NCBI GenBank assembly: GCA_021442155.1
Contig: CM038220.1
Location: 74,635,817 to 74,699,816, forward strand
Length of the DNA: 64,000 nucleotides
Reading direction: 5' to 3'
From: Cymbidium sinense
Lineage: Eukaryota > Streptophyta > Magnoliopsida > Asparagales > Orchidaceae
Of this stretch, positions 1 to 12,307 are shown in pieces; within the stretch, counting starts at the first letter, position 1, and each line of letters begins with the position of its first letter. The notes under the pieces were generated by a model. That model made no database searches and had not been told where the DNA came from. It saw only the letters and a list, made by a program, of their open reading frames with translations. A program made the translations under genes and the position numbers.

Positions 1-578
1 ATTTAAAAAATAAATAAACCTAAACTGAAAAAGTAAAATAATAAAATAAACTAAAAAACTAAAATAAAATAAATAAATAATAAATAAACACTAATCCTAA
101 ATGAAATAAAAATAAAAATAAACCTGAAATGAAAAAAAAAGTTAAACCTAAACCTAAACTTAAATAAACTAAACTAAAAAAATAAAAAAAACTAAATAAA
201 TTACTAAACTAAATAAAATAAACTAAAATAAAAATAAAATAAAAACCTAAACCTAAACCTAAACTAAACTAAATAAATAAATAAAAAAACTTAAACCTAA
301 ATGAAAATAAACTAAAATAAATTAAATTAAAATAAATAAACTAAACTAAATAAATTAACCTAAAATAAACTTAATAAAATAAAATAAAATAAATAAACCT
401 AAATAAACTAAACTAAACTAAATAAACCTAAATAAACTAAAGAAAACATAAATAAAATAAAATAAACTAAAATAAATAGACTTAAATAAATAAATAAAGT
501 AAAATAAACTAAATATACCTAAATAAAAATAAAATAAATAAATAAATAAAATAAAATAAAATAAAAAATAAAATAAAC

Positions 579-609
<31 letters not shown>

Positions 610-3600
610 AATAAAACAAAAAAACTAAATAAATAAACTAAATAAAATTAATAAATAACCTAATAAACTAAAAATAAAAATAATAAAATAAACCCAAACC
701 TAAACCTAAAATAAACTAAAAACTAAAATAAACTAAACAAAACCTAAAAAAAACTAAATAAAATAAACCTAAACCTAAATAAAACCTAAACTAAACTAAA
801 TAAAATAAACTAAAATTAAATAAATAAAAATAAACTAAAAACAATAAAGAAATAAACTAAATAAACCTAAAATAAACTAAATAAACCTAAAAAAATATAA
901 AATAAATAAAGTAAAATAAACTAAACTAAAATATTAAAGAAATTAAACTAAAATAAAAAAATAAATTAGCTAAAATAAAACAAAAAAAAAAACTAAACTA
1001 AAAATAAAATAAACTAATAAATTAAACCTAAAATAAAATAAAATTAACTAAATAAAATAAAAATAAACCTAAAAACCTAAATAAAATAAAGAAATAAAAT
1101 ATAAACTATTATCTAAACTAAAGTAAAATAAACCTAAAATAAAATAAATAAAATAAAATAAATTTAAAATAAAACCAGAACCTAAATAAACTAAAATAAA
1201 AATAAAATAAATAAATAATCTAAAATAAAAAAAATAAAATAAATAAACCTAAACTAAACTTAATAAATAAAATAAACCTAAATAAATAAAATAAACTAAA
1301 TTAATAATAAAATAAATAAAATAACAAACCTAAACTACTAAACTATAAATAAAAAAATTAAGATAAAATAAATTAAGTAAATAAAACAAATAAATAAATA
1401 AATAAATAAATAAAAATAAATAAAACAAACTAAAAAAAAATAAATAATAAACCCCAAAATAAAATAAATAAAATAATAAAGAAAATAAACCAAAAATAAA
1501 TAAAATAAAATAAATAAATTAAAATAAAATAAATAAAAAAATAAACCTAAACTAAATCAAACCTAATAAAATAAAATAAAACTAAATAAACTAAAATAAA
1601 AAAATAAACTTAAATAAACCTAATAAACTAAAATAAAATAAAATAAAAATAAATAAATAAAATAAAATCAAATATACAAAAAAATTAATAAAAAACTAAA
1701 CTAAATGAACCATAAATAATAAAATAACTAAAATTAAAATATAAAAATAAAAATAAAATAAACTAAATAAAATTAAATAAACTAATAATCTAAAATAAAA
1801 ATAAATAAGCTAAACTAAAACCTAAACCTAAATAAAAATAAACTAAATAATCCAAAATAAATAAAGCGAAAATAAAATAAGCTAAACTAAAATAAATAAA
1901 ATAAACTAAACTAAACAAAATAAATAAACCTAAAAATAAACCTAAAAATAAAAATATAATAAAATAAACCTAAACTTAAAGATAAAATAATATAAAATAA
2001 AACTAAAATAAACTAAACTTAAAATAAAAAAATAAAAATAATAAAAATAAAATAAACAAAACCCTAATAAACCCTAAACTTAAAACCCTAAAAACCCTAC
2101 CCTAAACTAACCTAAACCATAAACCCTAACTCTAAACCCTCTAACCCCACCCACCTAAACTTAAAATAAATAAAATAAACATACCAACTAATAAAATAAA
2201 CTAAAATAAAATAAAATGAACCTAAACTAAATTAAAATATTAAAAAAAATAAATGACTAAATAAAATAAAAAATAAAGAATACTTAAAATAAAATAAAAT
2301 AAAATAATAACCAATAAATAATAAATAAATAAATAAACTAAAAAATGAACTTAAAATAAAATAAAATAAACCTAAACTAAAATAAATAAACCTAAACTAA
2401 AAAATAAACTAAATCTAAACCTAAACCTAAACTAAATAAAATAAAATAAACTAAAATAAACCTAAACTAAAAATAATAAAAAATAAAACTAAACCTAAAA
2501 TAAAATAAAAAACCTAAACTAAAAAAATAAAATAAAACTTAAACCTAAAAATAAAATAAAAATATAAACTAAAAAAATAAATAACCAACCTACTAAATAA
2601 ACTAAATAATAAAACCAAAAATGAATAAACTAAACTAAATAAAAATAAAAATAATCCTAAATAAAATAAAAAAATTAAAATAAACTAAAATAAATAAAAA
2701 ATAAACTAAATAAACTAAGTAAACATAAACCTACTAGTTAACTTAATTTTTAAAAAAAATAAAAATAAAAATAAAAAAATAAAAAAAATCTTAAACCCTA
2801 AACCATAAACCTTACACCTAGAACCCTAAACCCTAAAATCTACAACCCTAAACCCCAAACCCTAAACCTCAAACCCTAAAAAACCCAACCCTACTAGTAA
2901 TAAACCTAAAACAAATAAACCTAAACTTAAATTAAATAAAACCTAAAAATAAAATAAAAAAAAAAAATATAAACCTAAAAAATAAATAAAACCTAAACTA
3001 AAACCTAAACATAAACCTAAAAAATATAATAAAATAAAAAATAAAACTAAACTAAAATGATAAATAAAATCTAAACTAAACTAAAAATAAAATAACTTGA
3101 AATAAAACCTAAATAAAGAAAAACTAAACATAAAAATAAAGCTAAAATAAAAACTAAATAAAAATCTAAACCTAAAAAATAAACCTAAAAATAAATAAAA
3201 AATAATACCTAAACCTTAAACTAAAAAAAAACCTAAACCTAAAATAAAAAAAATAATCCAAAACCTAAACTAAAATAAACTAAACTAAAATAAATAAAAC
3301 CTAAACTTAAACCTAAAATAAACTAAACCTAAACCCTAAACTAAATAAATAGAATAAACTAAAATAAACCTAAACTTAAACTAACAAATAAGACCTAAAA
3401 ATAAACATAAAATAAAAATTTAAACCTAAACCAAGAAAAAGAAAATAAAAACCTCAACCTCAACCTAAAAATAGAAAATAAAACTTAAACCTAAAAAATT
3501 AAATAAAAATAAAACTAAACTGAAAAAATAAACATAAGCCTAAACCTAAACCTAAAAATAAAAAATAAAAAAAACCTAGAATAAAATAAATAAACCAAAC

Positions 3601-3708
3601 TAAATAAGAATCAATAATTAACCTAAATAGAAATAAAAAATTGACTTAAATAAAAATAAAAAATAAAATAAACTAAATAAACCTAAACCTACCAGTTAAT
3701 TTTTTTTT
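1..3708. repeat. Degenerate telomere-like C(0-3)TAAA tract
   Basis: The plus strand is almost free of G and consists of short units such as TAAA, CTAAA, CCTAAA and ATAAA. These read as the plant telomeric C-strand unit CCCTAAA with its C run shortened or replaced. Better preserved CCCTAAA clusters lie at about 2044-2160 and 2789-2896. The orientation (C-rich strand on plus) fits a left chromosome end or subtelomere. No coding sequence is seen. The strong decay could be real subtelomeric variation, or basecalling or assembly error in a telomere. Confidence 0.8.
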
Positions 3709-3815
3709 AAATCGTAAACCCTAAACCCTAAATCCTAAACTCTAAACCCTAAATGCTAAAACTAACCCTAGACCCTAAAGCCTATACCTACAACTCTAAG
3801 CTAACCCTAAACCCT
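3709..3815. repeat. Interstitial telomeric repeats, left block
   Basis: About 100 bp of near-canonical CCCTAAA units with point variants sits immediately left of the GR-RBP fragment. The unit is better preserved here than in the preceding 3.7 kb. The run passes directly into gene-derived sequence at ...ACCCTATGAATGGGC, so the junction may share a few bases with the inserted gene. Confidence 0.85.
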
Positions 3816-4290
3816 ATGAATGGGCAGAACCTTGATGGATGAAACATCATTGTCAATTCGGCTCAATCTAGATCAGACGGAGTCGGTGAAGGCGGATGCA
3901 GCGGTTATCGTAGTGGTGGTGGGGGATCTAGAGGTGCTTGTGGATGTGGAGGTGGTGGTCGGAGTAGTGGTGATATTGGAGGTAGGAGAAACGATGGAGG
4001 TTACAGCTATGCTGGGGGGCAAAGGGAGAGATTAAGGATAAGATGGAGGATTCTGCTACTCGAGAGGTGGTAGAACTGTAGAAACTAAATAAAGGTCGAT
4101 ATGATCTGTTGCTTATAGGATTGTGTCTTTATAGTAGAGATGATTCTACTTATCTAGTGCTTTTGATTTGCTCTATTAGTCCTCATTTTTATCTATGTCA
4201 TCGTTTATGTCTTAGAAAACATGGGATGCTACTTGGTTTATGAAATCAAATAGAAGAAATGTTGAATTTGAATTTATTCTCTATTAAAAG
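3816..4290 (+). pseudogene. 3' fragment of a glycine-rich RNA-binding protein gene
   Basis: Read from ATG 3816, the sequence gives MNGQNLDG, a stop (TGA 3840-3842, where the family usually has Arg), then NIIVNSAQSRS. This is the end of the RRM of plant GR-RBPs (GRP7 type). A glycine-rich tail follows (GGGGSRGACGCGGGGRSSG). After about 4020 the frame shifts by one base, and a DGGF.YSRGG ending can be followed to a TAA near 4090. About 200 bp downstream resembles a normal 3'UTR. The first part of the RRM is absent and there is no poly(A) tail, so this is a truncated, non-functional gene piece lying inside telomeric repeats. In the living family these proteins bind RNA in the nucleus and cytoplasm. 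Identification is from motif memory, not a database search. Confidence 0.82.
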
Positions 4291-4712
4291 AAACATTAAA
4301 CCCTAAACCCAAAACTCTAAACCCTAAACACTAAACTAAAACTTAAACCATAAACCATAAACCATAAACCTAAACCCTAAACCCTAAATAGTAAACCTTA
4401 AACTCTAAACCTTAAAAACTCTAAACGATAAACATTAAACCCTAAACCCTAAACCATGAGCCCTATAAACCTAAAAAAAACTCAAACTAAACCCTAAACC
4501 TAAACTTAAACTAAACCTAAACCTAAATCAAAACCCTAAACCCTAAACCTAAAACCATAAACCTAAACCTAAACCCTAAATCCAAACCATAAACCTAATA
4601 ACCTACAACCTAAACCCTAAACCCCAAACATTAAACCATAAATCCTAAACCTAAACCCTAAACCCTAAACTAACCCTAAACTAAACCCTAAACCTAAAAC
4701 CCTAAACTTTAA
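4291..4712. repeat. Interstitial telomeric repeats, right block
   Basis: About 420 bp of CCCTAAA repeats with variants such as CCATAAA, CTCTAAA and CCTAAA. This is the best preserved telomere-type DNA in the window, yet it lies furthest from the presumed chromosome end. It ends at CCTAAACTTTAAACTTTG and passes into unique AT-rich sequence. Confidence 0.88.
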
Positions 4713-4854
4713 ACTTTGAATAAAGATGTCATTAGGGTAAATCCAAAGAGAATGACTTAATCCTAACATAGTTATGGTAAAAGAAAATGTCTTGAGACTT
4801 TCCTTGACTATTGAGATTTGAATACCCTAAATCATAACCCTAAATCATATTATA

Positions 4855-6300
4855 ATACCATATATTATGTATAATGTATCATCATATATTTGAGCATGTA
4901 GTGATGTGTTTTGGATGTTATAAGAAATGTTTTAGATATTATGGTATTATGCCCTATAGTCTATATTAATATAAATCATAAAAGTATTAATTTAATAAAT
5001 TAGATGATGAAATTGGTTAAATTTGAACTGAGAATTAGTTGTAGTACCAAAGGTGTGTTATGCCACTTGTAGTAAAAAAGTAAGATTTTATGTTCAAAAT
5101 AAATATTATATGTTGTAGCATAGTATAACATAATATATCATAATATATTATTCTGCGCATTTTAAATTCTTTTAGTATTTTACAATCATGTAGTTGAGCC
5201 TACACTAGCATTATTTATAAAAATGTTGATTTAGACTTTAAAATGGTGGAATTTGGCCAAATTCATAATAAATAAAGCATGGCATCATAATATATTATTT
5301 CAATTTAAAATATGTAAGTGATATGACTAAAATATATAGTTTTTTATTATTTAGACTAATTTTATGATTTTTTATCTTAAGCAATCCCTTGTGATGTGAT
5401 ATGCAATATAATATAATATAATATAATATGTTATAGTGTATTATAATATAGGATGCCATAACATAGTGTAGCATCATGCATTATAGATCATATTGTGTAT
5501 TACTACTTATTGTTTAGTTTATTATAGTATGATGTAGTAGAGTTTGTACGGGTATAATTCATAAAATATTGATTTATAGGCTAAGATGATGGGATTTGGC
5601 CAAATTTAAGGTAAGCTTTAGGAACATCATTGGGGTGTTCTATGTCATTTAATCAAAAGAATGGAATTTTGCATCCAAAATAAATGTTCATTTTTCAACC
5701 AAATTTTATAAATTTTTTGCTTAGAGTGATTCATTTTACGGTGTAATGTAAGATAATATATTATATGAAAGCATATTAAAATATAATGTACATAACAATA
5801 TAACTTCACATATATATGAATGTGGTGGTGCGTTACTAACTACTATTCTACATTTTGGTATGTTTTACTTTTGTTATGATACATTGGGTCAAAATTCACA
5901 TAAATGTTAATTTGAAGGTTGAGATTGAAGAATTTGGCCAAATTCAACCAAGAAGCAACACCAAAATTTTGCTATTTTGTACCATTTCTAATAGAAAAAT
6001 AACAATTTTATATCCAAAATGAACATTATTCATATTTTGTGAAAATTTTGTTATTTGTTCCTTTTAAGTGATTCTAATGAGGTCTAATGTTATAATATAT
6101 TATATTATAACAAATTATAATATAGCATCATATATTATAATATAATATAATGTGTTAATTCCTAAACCCTAATATGTTTAGCATGATATTGTATAGTTAG
6201 TTTGAGCTTGCATCATCACAAATCATAAAATGTTGATTACAATGTTAAGATGATGTAATTTGAATGAATACATTGTTAGGCTTTTGGTTGAAGTATTAAA
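4855..6300. repeat. Diverged ~340 bp tandem repeat (subtelomeric satellite)
   Basis: A conserved core reading AATTTGGCCAAATT recurs at 5250, 5593 and 5931, with weaker versions near 5011 and 6257. The spacings are about 240, 343, 338 and 326 bp. Around each core the order is the same: an ATGTTGATTT block, the core, a CCAAAATAAATGTT block, then ATAATATA-rich filler. The first unit lacks about 100 bp. Position next to telomeric repeats suggests a subtelomeric satellite remnant. No coding sequence is seen. Confidence 0.72.
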
Positions 6301-8685
6301 GGTGTGCATAAGAGGAGAAATAAGATTTGATGAGAATTCCATGTCAAGGGGGATCACACATGCATTAGACATGACATGTGAGGTCTATGTCGGGCATAGA
6401 AGAAGCATTTGAGGATAAGGTTTGAATTTAATTTGATTATATGATTTATGGAAAAAGATCTGGGGATAAGAATCTATAATCCACCGTGGATTAAGATTGA
6501 ATTAACTTTAATTTTTTTTTGTTTTAATTGATGTGGAGGCACATCGCTAGATATAGGCTCGATCAGGGATCGGTATATGAACCTTCCACTAGGGAAGCAG
6601 GTTTGGGCTATCCATTAGGGATTTGGATTTTAGTTTAATTTCATAGATTTATTTGGGGATGTATCCACTGGGAATATAAGTTTGGTTGGATTTCTTTGAT
6701 TTAACTCTACCAGGGGAATTGGTTTAATTTGGCTCCACTGGGGAGGTTGGTTTTGAATTTGATTTATTTGCTTGACTTGTTTATATATGATTTGGGTTCC
6801 ACTAAGGAGAATTTTGATTTAACTCCACCGGGAAAAACTAGATGGTTTAATTTAATCGAGTTAATGATTGACCCACGATGGATGAGGGGCTATATTAGCC
6901 TACCCTCAGTTTATAAATAAAGGGATAGTCTACCGTGGGGTAGAGCTAGCCAACCTTGGGGTTGCCTTCGTGAGTAAACTACTATGCTAAGAAGAAGGTG
7001 TAGTAGACTTATATCTTCAAAAATGAGGAACAACCACTGGGTGGTCCTGTTGGATGCACATCAAATCAAACTTGGTCTAGACTACAAGTGAATGTCGGGG
7101 ACTTATATCAACTCAAAAGTAGGGATTAATTTTATCTTAATTTCATGTTATTTGATATGGTTTGTTTGGTTTAGTTTGATTTCAAATTGAGGGCATATCC
7201 ATTGGAGATGTGAGTCAAATTTGATATATTTAATTTATGGACTATGTGTGCGATGGACCCATGAGAAGGGCTATATCGACTTATCCTATCTCGATTTATA
7301 AATCCAAAGGGATAGTCTACTAGGGGTAGCTAGAACCTAAGGGTTGCCTTTTGGTGTGCAATAGTTGTGCTAGGAAGAAGGTGTAACACACTTACATCTT
7401 CTAAAGCAGGGAATAGTCGCTGGGGTGACCAATTGGTAGCATAACAAATAGAACCCAACTTAGGGGAGACTACTGACTGAATGCCGTAGGGGATTTATAT
7501 CAACTGAAGAGAACTCAGGCAATTCCTATAAAGAGTTTTGCTAACACTACCTTAAAGATAAGATTCTTGCTTAGTAAAAGGTGCCGCTAGTGGTGTCCTC
7601 CTAATCCACAAGTGAATATATATTTTGTTTATATATTTGTGTGACCCTGGTGTGAAGGGACCACACAAGGGGCTATGTCGGCCTGACTTATCTCTGATTT
7701 AGACCAAGTGAGAAAGCACATCCAAAGGATGGATTCTCCAACCATGTGGTGTTACTGGAAAGGAGAACTTAACTGATATTAACTAAGGTAGTGTCTAAAT
7801 GGGGTATTATCTTGAGCCTGAAAAGAAAGCCTATAGTGTATGGCCAACTCAGGAGAAAGCGTAGTAGACTTACATCTACCATGAGTGGTGTATCCTAAGG
7901 TGTGAGAACCAACCAACCTAAAGTGTATCCGTCAGCATGAGTGGTGTATCTGTTAGCATAGTCAGAACCAACCAACCTTAGGTGCTCATCAGTGTGCAAC
8001 GATCAATATGGAAAGAAAGCATGTAGGCTTACAACTTTCCAAGCAAAATTGATCATCGATAGTATCATCGGGAATGCTATCTCGACCTAGAGACCTGAGG
8101 GGGAGCCTTGAGGAAGGACTAGACCCAGACTTGAAGCAGTCAGGAGGGAAGGCGTAGCTAGGGGACTTATCCTAAACCTCAAATATACTCAACCCATATG
8201 CACAAAGGCTAATCCAAGAATAAAGTGTAGCTGACTCACATCCTCTTAAATGAAACCAACATGAGGTAGCTACAACCATGTAGTAAGACCTACCAAACTA
8301 AGGCACTCATCGGTGTGTAGTGGCTAAAGAAGGAAAGTGTAGCATACTTACATCCTCTAAAGCAAGAAGACCACTAGGGTGACATAATAGCGAAGACATC
8401 ACCACCTAGAGCAGTTACAGAGTGAGTGCCGCTTGGGGCGTTATTTCAACTTAGAGTAGCTCGAGACAAAAGACATGTATTTATTTTATATGTTTGTGAG
8501 TATTTAATGTCGTGTTGTGTCGATGAAGGATAGAATGCCATTTGGGTTCCTTACACTTATGCTAAACACATCGTGGGGGATTTATAAATAAAAATACTTT
8601 CAACATGGAACAAATTTAAATAAAAATAGAATTTTCTTTTATGATAATTATTTTCAAACATGATTTATAATATTTCCTTAAGTAG
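6301..8685. repeat. Non-coding modular repeats, probably 3' part of a gypsy element
   Basis: A module with the sense 'GTGTGCA-TAG-GCTA-GAAGAAGGTGTAGTAGACTTACATCTTC', followed by a CACTGGGGTGAC block, recurs in diverged form near 6975, 7355, 7850, 8005, 8215 and 8315. No reading frame of note is present. The stretch lies directly downstream (in minus-strand sense) of the integrase C-terminus at 8690, the place where Tat-type gypsy elements carry a non-coding region and the 3' LTR. LTR ends were not found. Confidence 0.5.
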
Positions 8686-8689
8686 AGCA

Positions 8690-9700
8690 CATTAATTGGT
8701 AGCATTGGGAGCTCTCCCTTATGATTAATAAGCTAATAAGATCCTTCTTAGTAGGCCTTCTCTATGGCAAAAGGGCCTTCCTAAGTGGGTTCAAACTTGC
8801 TCCCATCTTATGATGGGCAACATGTCCTTAGAACTAAAATAAGCTCCCTACTTGAAAAGCTCTAGGACGGACCAACTTGTTATAAGCTTGAATCATTTTA
8901 GCTTTGTACTCAAGTTTTAGCATACGCAGTCTCTCCTCCAAACCTTGATCTCTAACCAACTTAGCATTCGCTATGTTGTGATCTTGCTACCTTCAACTAT
9001 CCTTAGTGATGGAAGTTGGACTTCTAATGGTAACAAACAACCCATACACTAAAGAAAAAGAGCAACCGAGAGTTCTATATGTGGTGGTAGGCCCACAAGG
9101 CTTCAACTAACTCATGCCATTATCACTTATTATTGAGTGTTTCTTCTTAGATTTAGATTATAGTTTTGTTGAAGGCTTCTACTAAGCTATTTTCCCTTGG
9201 GTAGTTGATGGTATAATATCTCCAATCTATGTTGTTTCTTCGAGCAAAGTTGTTGATCTGGTTCTGAATGTAGTACTATTATCGATATAATTCATCAAGG
9301 CACTCTGAAGCTATATACGATATGGTTCCTAAAAAATTATAGCACACCGAAGCTATGACCTCTTTGAGTGAAATTGCACCCATTTTCAAAAGTACGAGCT
9401 AAGATGAATCGATGACCCTTAAAAAGAGGATTAATTAGCACTATGTTGGTACCCCAACACTGAATGGCCATGAGGCTAATGTAGGATGTAAATGGTTAGT
9501 GTAGGACCACACCGTATTTGACATTGGTGGCATCACCCTAGCGTATCCATGCAATCTTTGATCATTGATGGCGAGTATCCCAATCTCTTGATCTTGGCTT
9601 CCATCTTCGACTGATTGATTGGCTCCACATAATCGTGTGTGTACCTCAACCATGATCTTACGAGCTTTGTGCTTGTCTAAACAATGTAACCACATTTGAT
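8690..9700 (-). pseudogene. Integrase relic (copy 1)
   Basis: Three parts are visible on the minus strand. The zinc-binding N-terminus is in the 84-codon frame 9441-9695 (MWLHCLDKHKARKIMVEVH, then ...PASWPFS). The end of the catalytic core lies at about 9010-9240 (VEAFNKT, WHELVEALWAY), including the Glu usually assigned to the DDE triad. The C-terminal domain is at about 8690-8880 (KFEP.-EGPF, then LIN-KGELPM). Stops and frameshifts separate them, so no active enzyme is possible. The live enzyme joins retrotransposon cDNA to chromosomal DNA. Confidence 0.75.
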
Positions 9701-9782
9701 TGAAAGACCACTAGTACAAGACATCATTCACAAGAGCATAGGAAAGTGTTCTCTATTTCATCTGATAGGCTTGGGACTTCTC

Positions 9783-10950
9783 TTACGATAGTTTGTCTTT
9801 ATTTAGGTAATCTATGAATGGTTTTCTCCAATCTAACTCCTCATCCTTCTCAGTAATGGTAACCTCCCCTTTAAGAGAGTACTTTTTGATGAGTTCAATA
9901 TCAATAAGGGATAAGACTAGTCTATTTTGGATCTTTATTGATATGGACTCATCCTCCGGACTTGCCAACTCCTTGGCAAGCATCTAAAGCATGTTAGGGT
10001 GTTCTCTCATGAGGAATCTTATAAATGATTGGATTTGGGCCAACAACTTGGTGTACTCAGTGATAGTGATGGAGCGAGCTTTATAACTTAATAGACCCGA
10101 CGGTCATAACTAGTTGAGAATCCTCGAAGATGTGCTCCCTGTGAATTCTAGTATCCCCTAAATTTTGATTTGTTCATCAAGGAGATCATCACTAAGTGGA
10201 GAGTTAGCAAAAGTGGGTGTCCCGCTAAGAAATCCACTAGTGTCCTTTCACCATGAGGGGTATGAAGGTAATGTCAAACTATAAGAGGATCATGGACCAT
10301 CATACCAACCATCCGATAAATCAGTGTCATGAGATATTGTAGTAGATTGATCCTAGAGATTAAGTTCACTTTATGAGGAAGCATGTACTATTTTAGATTT
10401 TGGGATGCAATGATTAAAGCTAAGCAATGCTTTTCAATGGGTGGATAATTAGCCTCGAGGATTAGATGATCTGAGGTAGTAGAGTACATTTTCCTTCCCT
10501 TCCATTTTGGGCCAACAAAGCACCAAGGGAGTCATCTAATATAGTGTAAAGTATGAGCTTGCAAGGATACCTAAAACGACATCATCGTAATGCTTGATGT
10601 ATTCAAGGCATGCTCATACTTATCATCCCACTTGAACTTGGCATTCTTTTGACAAGTTTGAGAATTAATGACATCTTCCCGTTAGGTTGGATATAAAGCA
10701 TCTTATAATCTAACCCACTTAGAATGATCTACATTGAGTTAAACTTTTGGGTGGCATTTCTTAATTTCACCTTGATCTTCCCTGATTTGACCTAGTCTGA
10801 GAACACACCAAAATAATTCAAGATACCCAAATACTCTAATGGGTTCATTTTGAGGTTAAATTTTCTTAATGAAAACTACTCAAGTCAAAGAGTGTTTCTT
10901 TTCTCTACTTTTTTACCACAAGATCATTGAATAGCACTGATGATGATGAG
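9783..10950 (-). pseudogene. Reverse transcriptase / RNase H relic (copy 1)
   Basis: The RT active-site region lies near 10905-10936, reading C-Y-(frameshift)-N-D-L-V-V-K where the related element at 34445-34456 has CYVDDLVVK. Both a frameshift and loss of the first catalytic Asp are therefore visible. RNase H-like sequence and the linker before the integrase (a 66-codon frame at 9783-9983 rich in K, E and D) follow downstream. The frame is too broken to map further residues. Confidence 0.65.
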
Positions 10951-11900
10951 TTCACCAAAGATTCAAGTTATCTCTATTGTAGGAAAGCATTTTTGGATGC
11001 ATGACCTTCTAAAGAATCTCATGGATTCTAAAAGAAAGGTTTCTTTTATCTTTAGGGCCATCTGTATATCTGATGAGCCATCCATGAATAAGAAGATAGA
11101 GATGAAGGCAATCCACCATGCCTAGGATTGGCAAGGCATCTTTAACATGCCTTATCAATCTCTAAATCAAAGTATATATTTAATTTGGCATTTTCTTAAT
11201 AGATGTCACTAATTAGGGTGGATTTTTCTTCTTGATGAAGCCAACATCTTGACTTCATCAATGACATTTCTATGTCTAATCACATGCATCTAGCTGCTTT
11301 CATATGGCTTGAGTTCTATTATTGGTTATGGCGATGACTAGAAGCCAATCTGCATCTCTTCATAACTCCATTACCCTAAACTCGAATAGCTGTTATTATT
11401 TAATTTCTTCAATAAAGAATGAATGTATGTGGGATTGGATCTTCTTCTTTCCTAAGATTTCTAGCTCATCAATGGTGACTTGATCTTTCTTCAAACTTCT
11501 AGAATCATCTTGACTTTAAAATCATTTGGATGACTAGAGTTTCTAACCAAACCCCTCAAGAGGAGAAGTGAGCTAAAGGTTCCCAACCGATGCCTAACTA
11601 TTTCACATGTAGACTTCGATACACTTATGCTTTGCTTTGGAACCCAGTCTTCATTGCTATCTAGCTCAAGTGTCACCTCCAAGGGAATCTACTTCTGAGA
11701 AGAGCTTCCTGGTGTGCTAACCATATAAGACTCATCCTATGAACTAGATTCTATGTATATATTGATAGCAGGTATACTCCTGGTAATTGGGACATATCTT
11801 CTATTGGGTGGCAAATAAAGAGGTTTTCCACCCCGGATTGCCTCAACCTCTTCCTCGCTGGAGGTGGTCATCCTACCCATATGTTGAATGGTGTAACAAA
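10951..11900 (-). other. Degenerate spacer between RT and protease of pol copy 1
   Basis: By position and strand this should hold the protease-to-RT linker and the RT start. A 63-codon minus-strand frame lies at 11491-11682 but matches nothing I recognise. No intact domain is visible. Confidence 0.35.
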
Positions 11901-12290
11901 CTATGGGTGGAATTTAATGTTAAGATCCACTTCCTCCAAGTTTATTTTGCTCCCTTTTATTTTCTTTTCCATTTTCTGTTTTCTTTTTTCTTTTTTTCTT
12001 TTTTTAAACTTGGCCCAAGTTTGAGAATAGACTTGTTGATTTTGAGGGAGGTAGTAAGCATCCTCATATATGTCGACCTCATGAACTGTAAATGGCTTGA
12101 GATCTCCTTTGACATAGTAGATGATCCCATGTCTCACAAACTTCATACACTGATGTAGAGAGGATGGAACTATGTTGTTCTCATGTATCCATGGTCTCAC
12201 AAGTGTTGAAAGATGTATCCGAGTATATAATGTGAAACATGGCTTCGGTCTTCCAATCATCTATCTCCAAGGGCAACACTATGGAGCCCA
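11901..12290 (-). pseudogene. Aspartic protease region relic (copy 1)
   Basis: The 119-codon minus-strand frame contains L-V-R-PWIHENNIVPSSLHQCMKF, the segment after the protease active site in Tat-like gypsy polyproteins, followed by GDLKPFTVHE. The related element reads [20 protein letters not shown] at 35990-36047. A lysine-rich tail (KKRKKEKRKQKMEKK) follows, encoded by a T-rich run on plus at about 11960-12005. The active-site DTG itself is not visible. The overlapping plus-strand frame 11787-12158 is a shadow. Confidence 0.72.
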
Positions 12291-12307
12291 ATGCCTGTTG
12301 ACCTCAC

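Larger units (their letters stand above)
8690..12300 (-). mobile_element. Ty3/gypsy (Tat-like) pol relic, copy 1
   Basis: A minus-strand polyprotein relic with domains in the order PR, RT, RNase H, INT (right to left). It is broken by many stops and frameshifts and has no recognisable gag before repeat B begins near 12308. Each piece aligns by eye with the better preserved pol of the element at 31.9-36.1 kb, for example EAFNKT...WH.LVEALWAY in the integrase core and GRPW.HE...VPS..HQCMK in the protease region. Both lack a visible chromodomain, as is usual for the Tat/Ogre group. Confidence 0.82.

Noticed and set aside
3820..4035. 71-codon valine-rich frame in the telomeric region
   Set aside because: It is the wrong frame of the GR-RBP fragment; the glycine-rich frame starting at 3816 explains the sequence.
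11787..12158. 123-codon plus-strand frame
   Set aside because: It overlaps, on the opposite strand, the recognisable gypsy protease segment (PWIHENNIVPSSLHQCMK).
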